From Propionibacteriaceae bacterium (GTDB taxonomy: Bacteria; Actinomycetota; Actinomycetes; Propionibacteriales; Propionibacteriaceae), in the NCBI GenBank assembly GCA_027346035.1, contig DAIESZ010000068.1, positions 1 to 6,109 on the forward strand: DNA of 6,109 bases, written 5' to 3'. Below the pieces are notes generated by a model. The model had not been told where the DNA came from, searched no databases, and saw only the letters and a list, made by a program, of their open reading frames with translations. This document shows, in pieces, positions 1-6,109 of this stretch (the stretch's first letter is position 1; every line of letters starts with the position of its first letter). Made by a program: the position numbers and the translations under genes.

Positions 1-2747
1 GTGGTGGACGGGGCCTGCGGGAGGTGACCGACCCGGCGATGCTGCCCGCGGCCTACGACCGGTGCCGGTCCGAGGCGCGCGCCGGCTTCGGCAACGATGC
101 GGTGTATGCCGAGGCACTGCTGCGCGGCGCCCGGCACATCGAGGTGCAGGTGGTCGGCGATGGGCGGCGCGCCATCGCGGTCGGCGACCGGGACTGCAGC
201 ATTCAGCGACGCCACCAGAAGCTCGTCGAGGTGGCGCCGGCGCCCGGCCTGCCTGCGGCCCAGCGCGACCGCCTCCACGGCTGGTCGGTCCGGCTCGTCG
301 AGTCGGCCGCCTACGCCGGGCTGGCGACCGTGGAGTTCCTCGTCGGCCAGGACGGGCGCGCGTACTTCCTCGAGGTGAACCCCAGACTGCAGGTTGAGCA
401 CACCGTCACCGAGCAGGTCAGCGGCCTCGACCTCGTCGCGCTCCAGCTGCGTATCGCCGCCGGCGGCAGCCTGGACGAGCTCGCCGACCGCGGGGACCTG
501 GCCCTGCCGGTTCCGGTCCAAGGCGCGGCGGTCCAGGCCCGGGTCAACGCTGAGGTCCTCGCCGCGAGCGGTGACGTGTTGCCCAGCGTGGGCCTCCTCA
601 CGCAGTTCGCGGCACCGACCGGGCCCGGCGTGCGGGTCGACACCGCCGCCCAGCCGGGGATGGAGCAGGGGCCGAGCTTCGACTCGCTGCTCGCCAAGTT
701 GATCGCCCAGGCGAGCAGCCTGCCGGCGGCCCTGCAACGCTGTGACGATGCGCTCGGCGAGCTCGTGACGCACGGCATCGAGACGAACGTCCACCTCCTG
801 CGGGCCGTGCTCCAGGACCCTGACGTCCGGGGATGGAGCGGCGCGGACCCGATCACCACCGACTGGTTCGAGGGCCGCCTCGCCAGCCTGACCCAGGCCG
901 CCGAGGCGGATGCCGCGGCCGCCATGGGAACGGAAGGCACCGCGGGCGGGGCGAGCCACCGCAGCGACGAGCTACGTCTCGACCCGGATGAGCAGGTCAT
1001 CCACGCGCCGGTCACCGGGGTGGTCGTTGCAGTGGCGGCCGCCGGGTCGCTGGTCCCGGAACAGGGCGAGATCGCGGTACTCGAGTCGATGAAGATGGAA
1101 CACGTCGTTCGGGCGGATCAGTCCCTGCAGGTCCAGCGGGTGCTCGTCGAGATCGGCGACCTCGTGGAGGCCCATGGAGCGCTGGTCACCTATGCCGACT
1201 CGGCCCGGCTCGGATCCGGCGTCGCGCTCGAGGCCGTCGACCTCGACCGCGTGCGGGACGACCTCGCCGAGGTCCGCGAGAGGCACCACATCGGGTCCGA
1301 CGAGGCACGCGCCGAGGCCACGAGCAAGCGGCACCGCGCCGGGCGGCATACGGCCCGCGAGAACATCCACGCGCTCGTCGACGAGGGCAGCTTCACGGAG
1401 TACGGCGCGCTCGCCATCGCTGCGCAGCGCCGCCGGCGCGACGACGCGGACCTCATCGCCAACACCCCCGCCGACGGACTCGTCGCCGGGCTGGCCACCG
1501 TGAACGGCGCGCTCTTCGGGCGGGACCACAGCCAGGCGGTCGTCATGTCCTACGACTACAGCGTTCTCGCGGGCACCCAAGGCATGCGCAACCATGCCAA
1601 GACCGACCGGATGCTCGAGCTGGCCCACCGGGAGCGGCTGCCGGTCGTGTTCTTCACCGAGGGCGGGGGCGGCCGGCCCGGCGACACCGACCACCCCGGG
1701 GTCTCCGGGCTCGACGTGACCACCTTCCGGACCATGGGCTCGCTGTCCGGCCGCGTCCCACTCGTCGGCATCACCGGCGGACGCTGCTTCGCCGGGAACG
1801 CGGCGCTGCTCGGCATGTGCGACGTCGTCATCGCGACCCCGGACGCGAACATCGGCATGGGCGGCCCGGCGATGATCGAGGGCGGCGGCCTCGGCGTCTA
1901 TGCCCCCGAGGAGATCGGGCCGATCGACGTGCAACGGCGCAACGGCGTGGTGCACCTCGTCGCCCGAGACGACTCGGATGCGGTGGCGCTGGCCCGACGG
2001 TACCTCTCCTACTTCCAGGGTCCGCTCGACGACTGGGAGGCACCGGACCCGCGGCTTGCCCGTCACGTCGTCCCCGAGAACCGAATGCGGACCTACGACG
2101 TGCGGGCGGCGATCGACGCGGTGGTCGACGTCGGCTCGATGCTCGAGCTGCGGCGGGACTGGGCCGCCGGGATCGTCACCGCGCTCGTGCGCATCGAGGG
2201 GCGCCCGTTCGGGCTGGTCGCCAACGACGGAGGCCACCTCGGCGGCGCGATCGACGCGCCGGCGGCAGACAAGCTCGGGGCCCACCTGCGGCTCTGCAAC
2301 GCCCACGGCCTGCCGATCGTGTCGTTCTGCGACACGCCAGGGTTCATGGTCGGACCCGAGGCTGAGAAGCAGGCCACGGTCACGAGGTTCAGCCGACTGT
2401 TCATCGACGGAGCGGCCCTGACCGTCCCGTTCGGCACCGTCATCCTGCGCAAGGGCTACGGCCTCGGTGCGCAGGCCATGGCGGCCGGGTCGTTCGCCGC
2501 GCCCCGCTTCGTCGTCGCCTGGCCGACCGGTGAGATCGGTGGCATGGGCCTCGAAGGGGCGGTGCGTCTCGGATACCGCAAGGAACTCGAGGCCATCGAG
2601 GATCCGGCCGCACGGCAGGCCGAGTTCAACCGGCTCGTGGGCATCGCGTACGCCGAGGGGAAAGCCCTCACTGCGGCGGCCGTGCTCGAGATCGACGACG
2701 TCATCGACCCCGCCGACACCAGGCGCTGGATCTCGACGCTGGTGTGA
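1..2747 (+). CDS. Single-chain acyl-CoA carboxylase, LCC type (5' partial)
   Basis: Biotin-dependent carboxylase fusing all three catalytic parts; predicted to carboxylate acyl-CoA in the cytoplasm using ATP and bicarbonate. The frame is open to base 1 and its first codons read GGRGLREV, the ATP-grasp glycine loop, so the GTG at 24 is not the true start and the N-terminal part of biotin carboxylase is missing. Numbering from codon 24: biotin carboxylase about 1-285, with [11 protein letters not shown] (56-66), catalytic-type Glu104, Glu117, Asn119 and Arg121 in [12 protein letters not shown], and SFDSLLAKL; a short linker; the biotin carrier about 322-390 with ESMKMEH, biotinyl Lys357; carboxyltransferase N-half about 405-650 ([19 protein letters not shown]) and C-half about 670-907 ([18 protein letters not shown]). 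The order BC-BCCP-CT on one chain matches the long-chain acyl-CoA carboxylase described from Mycobacterium avium subsp. paratuberculosis rather than the usual two-subunit enzymes. Chain length of the substrate is inference. The C terminus appears complete. Confidence 0.93.
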   Translation, partial: GGRGLREVTDPAMLPAAYDRCRSEARAGFGNDAVYAEALLRGARHIEVQVVGDGRRAIAVGDRDCSIQRRHQKLVEVAPAPGLPAAQRDRLHGWSVRLVESAAYAGLATVEFLVGQDGRAYFLEVNPRLQVEHTVTEQVSGLDLVALQLRIAAGGSLDELADRGDLALPVPVQGAAVQARVNAEVLAASGDVLPSVGLLTQFAAPTGPGVRVDTAAQPGMEQGPSFDSLLAKLIAQASSLPAALQRCDDALGELVTHGIETNVHLLRAVLQDPDVRGWSGADPITTDWFEGRLASLTQAAEADAAAAMGTEGTAGGASHRSDELRLDPDEQVIHAPVTGVVVAVAAAGSLVPEQGEIAVLESMKMEHVVRADQSLQVQRVLVEIGDLVEAHGALVTYADSARLGSGVALEAVDLDRVRDDLAEVRERHHIGSDEARAEATSKRHRAGRHTARENIHALVDEGSFTEYGALAIAAQRRRRDDADLIANTPADGLVAGLATVNGALFGRDHSQAVVMSYDYSVLAGTQGMRNHAKTDRMLELAHRERLPVVFFTEGGGGRPGDTDHPGVSGLDVTTFRTMGSLSGRVPLVGITGGRCFAGNAALLGMCDVVIATPDANIGMGGPAMIEGGGLGVYAPEEIGPIDVQRRNGVVHLVARDDSDAVALARRYLSYFQGPLDDWEAPDPRLARHVVPENRMRTYDVRAAIDAVVDVGSMLELRRDWAAGIVTALVRIEGRPFGLVANDGGHLGGAIDAPAADKLGAHLRLCNAHGLPIVSFCDTPGFMVGPEAEKQATVTRFSRLFIDGAALTVPFGTVILRKGYGLGAQAMAAGSFAAPRFVVAWPTGEIGGMGLEGAVRLGYRKELEAIEDPAARQAEFNRLVGIAYAEGKALTAAAVLEIDDVIDPADTRRWISTLV

Positions 2748-2809
2748 GCGCGACCGCGACCAGATTCCAGGGGCAGGCATCGACAGCCACTGTGGTCTGC
2801 CCGGCCGCA

Positions 2810-3119
2810 GGGTTCTACGAGGCCGTCGTTGCCAGTCCCAACTGGGAGCGCACCGTGCTGGTCATCAACTATGACGAGTGGGGAGGCTTCTTCGACCACG
2901 TGCCACCGAGCACGGCGCCCGACGCCCACCCGGAGTCGTGACGCGGCAGCCTGCAACCTCGCCGAAGTCCTCGACTTCGGGTCCACGAGCACGCGAGCGA
3001 CGAGGTATGCCGTCCCGCCCTTCACCGGCCTGCCGTGCCCAGTTGGCTTATTCGGCCACTACGAGGACTGGCACGCCCTCAAAGATCTGGCACTGGCCAA
3101 CGGATGGAGCCTGCCCTGA
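2810..3119 (+). pseudogene. Remnant of phospholipase C-type phosphoesterase, frameshifted and internally deleted
   Basis: Two pieces of one protein of the phosphoesterase (phospholipase C/acid phosphatase) family lie in different frames. Piece one, about 2810-2938, reads [20 protein letters not shown] then [18 protein letters not shown], the conserved metal-site region, and ends at TGA 2939-2941. Piece two, from about 2934 in the next frame, reads [15 protein letters not shown], later VPPFTGLPC and finally EDWHALKDLALANGWSLP with TGA at 3117-3119; this resembles the normal C terminus of the family. Everything before piece one (most of the enzyme) is gone, and the stretch normally lying between DHVPP and RDAA, roughly 50-70 residues by my recollection of the family, is also missing, so one sequencing error cannot explain it. 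A GTG at 2744 overlaps the carboxylase stop (GTGTGA) and would give a 65-residue peptide, but its first 22 residues do not resemble the family. Very probably non-functional. Confidence 0.8.
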
Positions 3120-3121
3120 TG
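3106..3121 (+). promoter_or_regulatory. Shine-Dalgarno and overlapping stop/start (TGATG)
   Basis: GGAG at 3106-3109 lies 9 bases before the ATG at 3119. The TGA ending the phosphoesterase remnant (3117-3119) shares its A with that ATG. This arrangement is typical of translational coupling between operon genes and is the main reason for placing the phosphatase start at 3119 rather than at the in-frame ATG 3104 or at more upstream codons. Confidence 0.55.
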
Positions 3122-4300
3122 CGTCGACTGATCGCCGACCTGACCACGCGACCGACCGTCAGGAGGACCACGCGGGTGACCGCCACCGCCTGCCTCACCC
3201 TCGCCGCGGGCGGCGCTGCTCTCGTGATGGGTCCCGAGCCACCCGCCGCTGCGAGCCCGCCCGTGAAAGCGAGCTCCACGGCATACCTCCCGCCGATCCG
3301 GCACGTCTTCGTCATCAACCTCGAGAACAAGGGGTACGACCAGACGTGGGGGCCGGGCTCCGCAGCGCCCTACCTGTCGCAGACGCTGCGCGCGCAGGGA
3401 GTGCTGCTCAGCCAGTACTACGGGACCGCGCACAACTCGCTGCCCAACTACATCGCCCAGATCAGCGGCCAGGGACCCAACCCACAGACCCAGGCCGACT
3501 GCCAGACCTACTCGCCGTTCGCCACAACCTCCGCCACGACGGCGTCACCGGGCCAGTACGTCTGCGACGGTTGCGTCTTCCCCGCCCCGGTGCCGAGCCT
3601 GCCCGGTCAGCTGATCGGGCGGGGTTCGACCTGGCGCGGCTACATGGAGGACATGGGCACGCCCTGCCGCCACCCACAGCTGGGGGCGGTCGACGACACC
3701 CAGAAGGCCCGAGTCGGAGACCAGTACGCCGTTCGGCACAACCCGTTCATGTACTTCGAGTCCGTCACGGGCTCGGCGACCTGCGACCGCGACGTCGTCG
3801 ACCTGTCGGCGCTGCCCGGCGACCTCGCCTCGGCCGGCACGACCCCCGCGCTGAGCTACATCACTCCGAACCTCTGTCACGACGGGCACGATGCCCCGTG
3901 CGCCGACGGGCAACCCGGTGGCCTGGCCAGCGCCGACGCGTTCCTCGCGGAGTGGGTCCCCAGGATCATGTCGTCGCCCGCGTTCAAGAAGGACGGGATG
4001 CTCGTCATCACCTTCGACGAGTCCGACGGACCGCAGGTCGGCTCCTCGGCGTGCTGCGGCGAGGGCCCGGCTCCGAACAGCCCCCTGCCCGGCATCACGG
4101 GGCTCGGTGGCGGCCGGGTCGGGGCGCTGATCCTCTCGCCGTTCGTCAGTCCCGGCACCGTGAGCAGCACGCCGTACAACCACTACTCCCTGCTCGCGAG
4201 TCTCGAGGATCTGTTCCGCCTGCCGTACCTCGGGTATGCCGCGCAGCCCGGACTCAACCGGTTCGGGCTCGACGTCTACAACGGCCCCTCGAGGCACTGA
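3119..4300 (+). CDS. Secreted phosphoesterase, SapM-like acid phosphatase family
   Basis: A 393-residue protein predicted to be exported and to hydrolyse phosphomonoester or phospholipid headgroup substrates outside the membrane. The N terminus has Arg-rich residues 2-19, a hydrophobic stretch about 21-37 and a likely cleavage site in the PPAAAS region (41-46), so it looks like a Sec signal peptide; RRTT is not a good twin-arginine motif. Family landmarks follow in order: HVFVINLENKGYDQTWG (62-78), GTAHNSLPNYIAQISGQ (102-118), YMEDMG (175-180), RHNPFMYF (206-213), ITPNLCHDGHD (248-258), VITFDESDG (296-304, the Asp/Glu metal site, compare WDEDDG in SapM) and NHYSLLASLEDLFRLPYLGYA near the end. 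This order resembles Mycobacterium tuberculosis SapM and related phosphatases of the phosphoesterase superfamily. At least nine cysteines in the mature part (128, 149, 152, 183, 222, 253, 261, 312, 313) suggest disulfides. No sorting signal or lipobox is seen, so it is probably released. Exact substrate unknown. Confidence 0.85.
   Translation: MRRLIADLTTRPTVRRTTRVTATACLTLAAGGAALVMGPEPPAAASPPVKASSTAYLPPIRHVFVINLENKGYDQTWGPGSAAPYLSQTLRAQGVLLSQYYGTAHNSLPNYIAQISGQGPNPQTQADCQTYSPFATTSATTASPGQYVCDGCVFPAPVPSLPGQLIGRGSTWRGYMEDMGTPCRHPQLGAVDDTQKARVGDQYAVRHNPFMYFESVTGSATCDRDVVDLSALPGDLASAGTTPALSYITPNLCHDGHDAPCADGQPGGLASADAFLAEWVPRIMSSPAFKKDGMLVITFDESDGPQVGSSACCGEGPAPNSPLPGITGLGGGRVGALILSPFVSPGTVSSTPYNHYSLLASLEDLFRLPYLGYAAQPGLNRFGLDVYNGPSRH
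3161..3178 (+). promoter_or_regulatory. Alternative start: strong Shine-Dalgarno AGGAGG before in-frame GTG
   Basis: AGGAGG at 3161-3166 is followed, 9 bases later, by GTG 3176-3178 in frame with the secreted phosphatase (codon 20). It is a better ribosome site than the one before 3119. Starting here would remove all the positive residues before the hydrophobic core and leave an uncharged n-region, which is unfavourable for a signal peptide, so 3119 is preferred. The paired AGG AGG arginine codons are also uncommon in such GC-rich genes. Confidence 0.3.
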
Positions 4301-4313
4301 CGGCTGGCCCAAT

Positions 4314-4332
4314 CCTGGCCGGTCGGTCCAGG
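4314..4332. terminator. Candidate bidirectional terminator hairpin between convergent genes
   Basis: CCTGGCC (4314-4320) can pair with GGTCCAGG (4325-4332) around the loop GGTC, giving seven G/C-rich pairs with one bulged T at 4327. It fills most of the 33-base gap between the phosphatase stop and the arr stop, which converge here. No run of T follows on either strand; this is common for actinobacterial hairpins but makes the call less certain. Confidence 0.45.
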
Positions 4333-4333
4333 G

Positions 4334-4768
4334 TCAGTCCTCGATCTGCGCCGTGCCCTGCCGCTTCAACGACTCGAGTCCGTGCCGCATCGCCTGGAGC
4401 TTCTCCGGGGAGTGGCCGACCCAATCGACGAGCTCGGCCACGACGCGCAGCGGCTCGCGCGTCCGGAAGGAATGGGTCGGATTGCCCGGGAACCGCTTGT
4501 TCGTGACGTTGGGGTCGTCCTCGAACTCGCCCGTCGGCTCGACGACGTAGATGCGCCCACGCCCCTCACCCACCGCCAGCTCCGCCCCCCAGGTAGCCGC
4601 GTCGAGAGTCGCGGTGAAGTACACGTAGTTCATCACCCGGCCCTGCTCGAAGTTCGACTCGCGACCCGGCACCAGCACCTCGCCGGCAGCGAGGTCCGCC
4701 TTCGTGCCGTGCAAGTAGACACCCGCCTCGTAGACCTCGAACGGCACGGGCTCTCTCGCGGCGTTCAT
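4334..4768 (-). CDS. arr: Rifamycin NAD-dependent ADP-ribosyltransferase Arr
   Basis: A 144-residue protein matching Arr along its whole length. Arr inactivates rifampicin and related rifamycins in the cytoplasm by transferring ADP-ribose from NAD to a hydroxyl of the ansa bridge. Diagnostic segments are FEVYEAGVYLHGTKADL (10-26), PGRESNFEQGRVMNYVYFTA (34-53), TLDAATWGAELAVGEGRGRI (54-73), VVEPTGEFEDDPNVT (75-89), KRFPGNPTHSFR (91-102) and the ending REPLRVVAELVDWVGHSPEKL. His20, Tyr50 and an Asp at 84 or 85 fit the catalytic His-Tyr-Asp positions known from the Mycobacterium smegmatis enzyme, and the length is normal for the family. The ATG at 4768 is chosen because homology starts within ten residues; upstream codons in this frame lack family resemblance. 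No clear Shine-Dalgarno precedes it. It appears chromosomal: no integron, transposase or other resistance gene is nearby. Whether the native role is rifamycin defence or stress-linked ADP-ribosylation cannot be told. Confidence 0.95.
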   Translation of the reverse strand: MNAAREPVPFEVYEAGVYLHGTKADLAAGEVLVPGRESNFEQGRVMNYVYFTATLDAATWGAELAVGEGRGRIYVVEPTGEFEDDPNVTNKRFPGNPTHSFRTREPLRVVAELVDWVGHSPEKLQAMRHGLESLKRQGTAQIED

Positions 4769-4774
4769 GCCCCG

Positions 4775-4780
4775 ACAGTA
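4775..4780 (-). promoter_or_regulatory. Possible -10 element for leaderless arr
   Basis: On the minus strand TACTGT (a TAnnnT -10 match) ends 6 bases before the arr ATG, so transcription could begin at or next to the start codon. The lack of a Shine-Dalgarno sequence agrees with a leaderless mRNA, which is common in actinobacteria. No good -35 is visible at the usual spacing. A second -10-like GATAAC lies at 4789-4794 and would give a short leader instead. Confidence 0.3.
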
Positions 4781-4839
4781 GCTCTCGGCGTTATCGGCGC
4801 CCGAGGCGGCGTGGATGGAAAGTGTCGGTACCGCGTTCT

Positions 4840-4860
4840 CGGGCCTTGGCCTCCGGCCCG
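4840..4860 (-). terminator. Candidate hairpin downstream of the TetR gene
   Basis: CGGGCC (4840-4845) and GGCCCG (4855-4860) form a perfect six-pair stem around a nine-base loop. The hairpin starts about 40 bases after the TetR stop codon and before the arr promoter region, the right place to end the ligase-TetR transcript. No T tract follows, so this is a structural guess. The rest of the 131-base gap (4769-4899) holds no gene. Confidence 0.35.
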
Positions 4861-4899
4861 TTCCGTTATGAGGCTGCAGGTGTGGCGACGAGGGCGGGG

Positions 4900-5583
4900 T
4901 CACTCCTGGGGCGGTCGGGCGTGGGACGATTCGGGCAGCCGGAGCGCGTTGGCCCAGAGCCTGGATGCAGTGCTCACCAGCGAGTCGAGGTCGGCGGGTG
5001 AGGGTTCTCCCAGCTCGGCGTCCACGACGAAGTGGAAGAACGCGAGGCGGCTGATCATCCCCGACAGCGAGCGGGATGCCAGATCCGGGTCGAGACCCGG
5101 GTCGGCCAGTCCACGGGTCTGGAGGTCGGCGATGCTGCGTGCGTTGCGGTCGACGAAGGCCGCACCGCGGTCCCGCCGCAGCCTCTGGAACTCCGGCGAG
5201 ATGTTGGCCACCTGCTCCATCAGGGCCATCAGCCGCGCGTTCCGCTGATACGTCTCCAGGTAGGCGCGGGTGCTCGCCTCGATCACGGCACGGGGATCGC
5301 CGTCGTCCGGGACATGCGGGAGGCCGGGGTGCAGCATCTCCTCCTTGACCTGGAGGAGGACCGCGGCGAAGGCCTGTTCCTTGCTCTCGAAGTAGGTGTA
5401 GAACGTGCCTGCCGAACACCGTGCCTCGGTGGTGATGTCGATGACCCGGGACTCGAGGAAGCCGTCGCGCTCGAACACCGTGCGGGCGGCCACCACCAGC
5501 GCCGCGCGGGTGCGCTGCCCGCGCGGCGTGGTGGGCTCCTCCGGAACCGTGAAGGAGTGAGCGAAGGGTTCGGTCGCCGGCAT
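4900..5583 (-). CDS. TetR family transcriptional regulator
   Basis: A 227-residue regulator. Residues 1-20 are a Pro-rich tail; the DNA-binding domain follows at about 22-68: RGQRTRAALVVAARTVFERD, GFLESRVIDI, then the helix-turn-helix with TTEARCSAGTFYTYFESKEQ (51-70), where SAGTFYTYF is the classic TetR recognition-helix signature. The C-terminal part (about 75-215) is helical and variable, with MEQVANISPEFQRLRRDRG and LSGMISRLAFFHFVVD suiting the ligand-binding and dimer core. It starts 5 bases after the acyl-CoA ligase stop on the same strand, so the two are probably cotranscribed. By analogy with TetR repressors linked to fatty-acid genes it may sense an acyl-CoA or fatty acid and control its own operon; this is inference, and its operator would most likely lie upstream of the ligase operon, outside the window. 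ATG 5583 is the only plausible start; its Shine-Dalgarno is weak, consistent with coupling to the ligase. Confidence 0.92.
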   Translation of the reverse strand: MPATEPFAHSFTVPEEPTTPRGQRTRAALVVAARTVFERDGFLESRVIDITTEARCSAGTFYTYFESKEQAFAAVLLQVKEEMLHPGLPHVPDDGDPRAVIEASTRAYLETYQRNARLMALMEQVANISPEFQRLRRDRGAAFVDRNARSIADLQTRGLADPGLDPDLASRSLSGMISRLAFFHFVVDAELGEPSPADLDSLVSTASRLWANALRLPESSHARPPQE

Positions 5584-5588
5584 GGGCG

Positions 5589-6109
5589 TCAGCGAAGCTC
5601 GCGGCGCAGGATCTTGCCGGTCACCGTCTTGGGCAGGTCCTCGCTGAACTCGATGATGCGGGGCACCTTGAAGGCTGCGAGCCGTTCGCGACAGAAGCCG
5701 ATCACCTCGTCGGGGTCCACCGCCTGGGCACTGCCGTGGCCGGCTGCGTCACCTGCCGTGCCGTTGTCGGCCGCGGTCCCGCCTGCGGTGTAGCCAGGCT
5801 TGAGCGAGATGACGGCCTTGACCGTCTCGCCCCGGTAGGGGTCGGTGACCCCGACGACCGCAGCCTCGCGCACGGCTGGGTGGGTGTAGAGGACGTCCTC
5901 GACCTCACGCGGCCACACCTTGAAACCCGATGCGTTGATCTGGTCCTTCATGCGGTCGATGATGTAGAACCAGCCGTCCGCGTCCATGAATCCGACGTCC
6001 CCGGTGTGGAAGCGCCCGGCCGGCATGGCGTGCTCGGTCTCCTCGGGCTTGTGCCAGTACCCGGCGCTGATCTGCGGGCCGATGACGACGATCTCCCCGA
6101 CCTGCCCGG
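5589..6109 (-). CDS. Acyl-CoA synthetase, AMP-forming (C-terminal part; start beyond window)
   Basis: The last 172 residues of an adenylate-forming acyl-CoA ligase, which activates a carboxylic acid to acyl-AMP and then acyl-CoA. The frame is open to the window edge, so the ATG at 6026 is internal. Visible landmarks: GQVGEIVVIGPQISAGYWHK, then GRFHTGD (ATP-ribose-binding Asp), the hinge and A8 region IIDRMKDQINASGFKVWPREVE, the HPAVREAAVVGVTDPYRGE segment, and the A10 motif PKTVTGKILRRELR with the adenylation lysine at 5613-5615. The sequence fits long-chain fatty-acid ligases (FadD-like); substrate is not determinable from this part. An unusual Gly/Ala/Thr/Asn-rich stretch of about 25 residues (roughly 5717-5792) lies between SLKPG and DPDEVIGFCRERL, where relatives have only a few residues. 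Its stop is 5 bases before the TetR start, indicating one operon. Confidence 0.93.
   Translation of the reverse strand, partial: GQVGEIVVIGPQISAGYWHKPEETEHAMPAGRFHTGDVGFMDADGWFYIIDRMKDQINASGFKVWPREVEDVLYTHPAVREAAVVGVTDPYRGETVKAVISLKPGYTAGGTAADNGTAGDAAGHGSAQAVDPDEVIGFCRERLAAFKVPRIIEFSEDLPKTVTGKILRRELR

Noticed and set aside
24..26. GTG as the start of the carboxylase
   Set aside because: The frame continues upstream with the conserved ATP-grasp glycine loop, so the gene begins before the window.
972..2780. Long open frame (about 600 codons) on the minus strand opposite the carboxylase
   Set aside because: It mirrors the codon bias of the real gene on the other strand, has no recognisable domain, and covers well-conserved carboxyltransferase sequence.
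2878..4506. Plus-strand frame of 542 codons across the phosphatase
   Set aside because: Arg/Pro/Ala-rich composition typical of an off-frame shadow; the phosphatase frame carries the family motifs.
4785..4799. Direct repeat TCGGCG spaced by TTA upstream of arr
   Set aside because: Six-base repeats of this composition are expected by chance here.
4826..4833. Eight-base palindrome CGGTACCG upstream of arr as a TetR operator
   Set aside because: Too short and not extended by flanking symmetry; it could occur by chance in GC-rich DNA.
4769..5419. N-terminal extension of the arr frame to give a 361-residue protein
   Set aside because: The upstream part is Arg/Pro/Gly-rich, overlaps the TetR gene in another frame and lacks family resemblance; Arr proteins are about 140 residues.
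4382..5793. Two long plus-strand frames opposite arr, the TetR gene and the ligase
   Set aside because: Antisense shadows with no domain resemblance; the minus-strand genes are clearly identified.

Overview
The window is GC-rich, tightly packed DNA with strong G/C bias at third codon positions. Its gene content is typical of an actinomycete: a single-chain acyl-CoA carboxylase, a SapM-like secreted phosphatase, an Arr-type rifamycin ADP-ribosyltransferase, a TetR regulator and a fatty acyl-CoA ligase. I cannot name a genus from sequence alone. No mobile element, RNA gene or CRISPR array is visible.

Plus strand, 1-4300. The window opens inside a large carboxylase gene that was cut at its 5' end. 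One polypeptide carries biotin carboxylase, biotin carrier and carboxyltransferase domains, as in the long-chain acyl-CoA carboxylases (LCC). Directly after it lies a short, broken remnant of a phospholipase C-type phosphoesterase. Only a piece around its [10 protein letters not shown] motif and its extreme C terminus survive, in two different frames. The remnant's stop codon overlaps the start of an intact secreted phosphoesterase of the SapM/acid-phosphatase type (TGATG).

Convergent junction, 4301-4333. The phosphatase and arr end 33 bases apart, with a small GC-rich hairpin between them that may serve as a shared terminator.

Minus strand, 6109-4334. Read in the direction of transcription, this strand carries the C-terminal part of an AMP-forming acyl-CoA ligase (its start is beyond the window), a TetR-family regulator 5 bases after it, and then, after a 131-base gap, a compact arr gene. 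The gap holds a hairpin downstream of the TetR gene and a possible -10 element placed for leaderless transcription of arr.

Carboxylase and ligase both act on acyl-CoA, so the region looks like lipid-metabolism chromosome into which the phosphatase and arr fit as envelope or defence functions. The ligase-TetR pair is probably one operon. I see no convincing undescribed multi-gene system. The most notable points are the eroded phosphoesterase that keeps the junction with its downstream neighbour, the ambiguous start of the secreted phosphatase, the apparently leaderless arr, and a Gly/Ala-rich insert in the ligase C-terminal domain.
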